DNA of 64,000 bases, from assembly GCA_020809705.1 (NCBI GenBank), contig CP085827.1, forward strand, positions 4,588,001-4,652,000. Direction: 5' to 3'. Position numbers and translations under genes: made by a program. The notes under the pieces are model-generated. The model did no database searches. It saw nothing but the letters and a program-made list of their open reading frames with translations, and was not told the DNA's origin. This stretch comes from Calonectria ilicicola. Lineage: Eukaryota > Ascomycota > Sordariomycetes > Hypocreales > Nectriaceae. The number at the start of each line of letters is the position of its first letter. The stretch's first letter is position 1. Shown piece after piece: positions 60,917-64,000 of this stretch.

Positions 60917-61113
60917 CAACTCCTCTCGGACAGTACCTTCCTGTTGTATTTTCTTACATCTCAGTGTCACCCCCCTCTCTTCTCCCCTCACGGATTTATC
61001 TCTTCTCCATCAACTGATCGATCCGGCATTTCAACCCTCCATCCCTTTTTATCCTCCCACACCTTCGTCTCGAATAACCAGTTACATTAATTTGCAATCC
61101 GCCCTCCGATACC

Positions 61114-61246
61114 ATGTACGTCTTCCTGTTTTCCCTCATGGATGTGACTCTCTTTGTCTTACCCCTACCATTATGCTCCCATCACTTCCTGCCCCCTTGA
61201 CCATCCATAACCTTTCGAGAGATGCTAATACCATCAAATCCGGCAG
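61114..61246 (+). promoter_or_regulatory. 5'-UTR intron overlapping an upstream AUG/uORF
   Basis: Donor GTACGT at 61116, branch GCTAATA near 61224-61230, acceptor GGCAG ending at 61246. The first AUG of the leader (61114-61116) straddles the donor: its G is the first intron base. Unspliced RNA would carry a 28-codon uORF ending at 61200, whereas spliced RNA loses that AUG. The intron is 131 nt, longer than coding introns in this window. Confidence 0.6.
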
Positions 61247-61274
61247 AAACGGATCCTTCCTCAAATAAACCATC

Positions 61275-61631
61275 ATGCCTGTTCGCGTCCCACGTCTTCC
61301 GCAAGCCAAGCGATCCGAGGTCTTGACCTTTGGCGCTGCTGGTGTTGGTGTATTGACTCCACTCTACCTCGTCATGCCTGGCGTTGATGAGAAACTTGCA
61401 AACCAGACCAACAAGTGGGCGCCTCGATGGGAACGCAACATCAACTATTTCGCATCACCTGTCGAACGCGGCGTCCAGCGCATCGAACCCCCTGTCTCTA
61501 AAATGGTGCAGCGTGTAGAAAGCCGTCTTCCACTAGAGAAGATGGCTAAGTCAGTGGACAAGGGAATAAGGACAGGGATTGCGAAGATGAGCCCTGAGTC
61601 CAAATCCGGACCATCAAGTGGTTCTTCCTAA
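61275..61631 (+). CDS. Small conserved fungal one-helix protein, function unknown
   Basis: A single coding exon of 118 residues starting MPVRVPRLPQAKRSEVLTFG. One hydrophobic segment (about residues 18-35, LTFGAAGVGVLTPLYLV) follows a short basic N-terminus, so the protein could be membrane-anchored, perhaps in mitochondria. The rest is amphipathic and basic, with repeated hydrophobic/charged periodicity (VERGVQRIEPPVSKMVQRVESRLP). I recall similar short hypothetical proteins in Aspergillus but no function. The TATA box, CT-rich leader and 5'-UTR intron suggest steady, strong expression. Confidence 0.75.
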   Translation: MPVRVPRLPQAKRSEVLTFGAAGVGVLTPLYLVMPGVDEKLANQTNKWAPRWERNINYFASPVERGVQRIEPPVSKMVQRVESRLPLEKMAKSVDKGIRTGIAKMSPESKSGPSSGSS

Positions 61632-63645
61632 GCCCTTTCTTGTCTGCCGGGCTAGACCGTCTTTTTCAAGTTTATCAATACTGTAGTAAATGAAATGAAT
61701 GATTCTGCAGTCCAACTCGTTTTGCGGCAAAAGTTGACACATCCATTACCCTGGAATTTGAGCCATGCTGGGATATTGCACGGTTGCTCATCTGAACTTG
61801 GGACGCCTCTGGCCCTTTTGACCATTGTGATAATGTTTTGGGATTTGCCCTGTGAATCTGGCAGCTTTCTTTGCCCAGAATCTCGCTTGTGGACTTGCTA
61901 CCCAATTTCCCCGCTCGAACCTATTCGCCTCGCCAACCACGTTTCAAACAGATATTAACGCCCTGTCTGTCTGCGATTCTCATGACTCTAAATCCCAATA
62001 GGACCTGATACCGCTAGAAATACCTCTTATCCAAGAATAGAATGGAATTTTGGCGGTGTTTTCCAAGTTGGTTCAGACAGTGTATTTAAGAGAACGGCGC
62101 ACGCCGTGTGGAACCCCTCTTTCAGCTTCCGGGGTGGTCTGGCATTTACGTCACTTCTTCGTAAGCAATATTATTTCTTCCCTCCATGTCTCATATTAGC
62201 TCATGCTCCCCCTTTCAGCCTTGCCCGCGTATTTACGCACTTCTTTTTACACCTGTCAATGATAGGTTTTTGAGCAATGAGGCTGAAATGTGGGAAGTAC
62301 TAAGTGGGCACTGAAGTCTCGGTGGGTTCACTAGACCCAGTCTTGGTCCTTGGTGGAGACATGCACTAAAAACCAACAAGCGGTCTGGCTTTCTCGTGGT
62401 GTTATGCTGGTGGCAGAGTGCAAGATTGAACGGCGTCTCTCTTCGGGCTGTTTCTCCATTTATGCTTAACGAGGAATTTTAATAAAAAGAGATGTTTCTA
62501 GTGCTACAAGTATTACGAAATTATATCAAGGGTGCTTACGATCGGAATTATTGAAAGGAAAGCATGCACACAGATGACTTGCCATTTTAACTAGAAACAA
62601 AGTACGCTTTCTACATTTTGATTGCTGACATGTTTTCTACATGATTGTCTTAAATATATATGTTAGAACTCGTGGAAAGAAAGCGGGTCTAAAATAAGTG
62701 CAGCTTATCTGAGGCAAGCTATCGTCGTTGCATTAGATAGCGATAACCAATTAACCCGAATATTCTAAACATAGCTCACTCATGCATGTTTTGGGCTCTA
62801 TTCTCGCTGCAAGGATATGAACTGTCATCCAAACATAGTTTCGCCGGACATGAATATATATAATTGTTCTCCTTCATATTGTATTCTTAAAGCTAATGAA
62901 TCAATAGGGATGGGTTGGGAATTCATCTATCAATCTACTATGACAAGACTCTTTAGCACAATAAGTTAAGATGTAAGAGGTATATTGGAAAGGAAGGAAT
63001 CAGATGCTCATATTCTTGAATGCTAAGGGATCAAGTAGCGAATGAGGGAACGTATCATGACAGAAAGAGTGACATAATAATTTCTGAAATGTCTGCAATT
63101 ACCCTCGGCTAACTGAGGAGCAGTGGCTACTATGTGTTCGTGCTTTCCTCATCATTTATCGAGATGTGTGATGCTTTGGAAATCTTGTGGCTTGTTAAAA
63201 TTTTCTTGTCTAGTTCAGAAAAGATGTTAGATTCCTTGAACTCTCCCCAGCTTCCGATTACCAGCGTTGTTGTTTAAACCAAGGAATGCTCTGTCCTCAC
63301 ATCAAGAGTATGATAGGGCCGCGGCACATGGGAATCCGGGAACTCAGATTCAACTATGGGCACCGGTCAATCTCCATAGGAATCTTCATCCGAACAGATG
63401 TCAACTTGCCAGATGGATACCTAAGTCCGGTCTTAGCAAGTTGCGAAGCGAGGAGGATCCATCCCCCACCTCGCTAACGAGTTTGTGGAGCCGCCAACAC
63501 TCGCGACAAATTCACTCGTAACTTTTTCCTGAATGTACCGACCTTTCCCGGGGCAAAATTTTCTGTCGTGGTTTAATATCAGGCTGCACCGACACTTGCG
63601 CATCTTGGTCCCTCCCAATCACACAATCTATACTGTTCATAAACC
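61632..63645. other. 2.0 kb AT-rich spacer and promoter of the terminal SDR gene
   Basis: No ORF with coding character; the longest frames are 60-90 codons and lack motifs. 62450-63250 is AT-rich. The 100 bp before 63646 contain no clear TATA box. No repeat or transposon signature was recognised. Confidence 0.5.
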
Positions 63646-64000
63646 ATGCAGTCCCTACTTGAAGGCTCTGCCTTTATTTCTGGAGCAGCATCCGGTATGT
63701 CCGCTGCGGGCCCCATGCCCCGTGCCCCGCGCCTGCGTTTCCCTCCCCAAGAACTCTCTGTGCTTTACCCCGCCAGCCCATAAGCTAATTTCCCCCCGCC
63801 ATTAGGCCTCGGGCAATACACTGCCATTGCCTTTGCACAGCATGGCATCAAAAAGCTGGCCCTGGCCGACGTCAACTTGAAGGCCTTGGAAGAGTCAAAT
63901 GCCGCTCTCAAGCAACGCTTCCCCGATGTCCAGATCTTAAGCCTTCACATGGATGTTCGAGATGCGGTCCAAGTGCAAAAAAGTTTCGCTCAGGTGACTG
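63646..64000 (+). CDS. Short-chain dehydrogenase, 3'-partial (cut by window end)
   Basis: Exon 1 63646-63694, intron 63695-63805 (donor GTATGT, branch GCTAAT, acceptor CATTAG), exon 2 from 63806 to the window edge. The join reads AFISGAASGLGQYTAIAFA, placing the SDR cofactor motif GAASGLG across the splice site. This is followed by LALADVNLKALEE and LHMDVRDAVQVQKSF, the usual beta2-alpha3-beta3 elements with an acidic residue after beta2 (favouring NAD). The active site lies beyond the window, so the substrate class cannot be assigned. Confidence 0.85.

Overview
This is nuclear DNA from a filamentous ascomycete (Pezizomycotina). A Penicillium/Aspergillus-type Eurotiomycete is my best guess. 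The reasons are genes split by 44-87 nt introns with GT(A/G)NGT donors and CTAAC/CTGAC branch points, an FlbD-type two-repeat Myb conidiation regulator, a CBM1-GH5 mannanase, an O-GlcNAc-transferase-like protein and many SDR/MFS/GH genes. The species call is inference, because no search was run.

Layout. 1-20.5 kb is sparse. It holds the 3' part of a conserved coiled-coil protein, then about 9.4 kb with no recognisable gene, then flbD, then about 4.2 kb without a gene, then a four-exon OGT-like gene. 20.5-33.3 kb is dense and mostly housekeeping: RPL12, SEC23, a fungal MHR-domain protein without a visible zinc cluster, a secreted CBM1-GH5 mannanase, a small MGSTSS-starting protein and an NADP-mannitol/sorbitol-dehydrogenase-like SDR. 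33.3-43 kb has an AVT3/4-like vacuolar amino-acid transporter and a secreted GH16 glucanase, separated by 2-3 kb spacers.

43-58.7 kb is an accessory block. It contains an ankyrin gene broken by one in-frame TAA, an MFS sugar porter, a GH3 beta-glucosidase without a signal peptide, an aldehyde dehydrogenase, a zinc alcohol dehydrogenase, an SDR and a 4-coumarate-CoA-ligase-like enzyme. ALDH/ADH and SDR/ligase form two head-to-head pairs. In my spliced models ALDH ends in AKL, the SDR in SRL and the ligase in SKL, all fitting the PTS1 peroxisomal import consensus. Read together, this looks like a small catabolic cluster: glucoside uptake, cytosolic deglucosylation, alcohol to aldehyde to acid, then CoA activation and processing in the peroxisome. 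It would suit phenylpropanoid or other aromatic/alkyl glucosides. The order of reactions is inference.

58.7-64 kb has a small conserved one-helix protein with a 5'-UTR intron that destroys an upstream AUG, a roughly 2 kb AT-rich spacer, and the first two exons of another SDR cut by the window end.

Intron borders were placed by hand from splice signals, reading frame and recall of family sequences. No tRNA, rRNA, CRISPR array or intact transposon was recognised.
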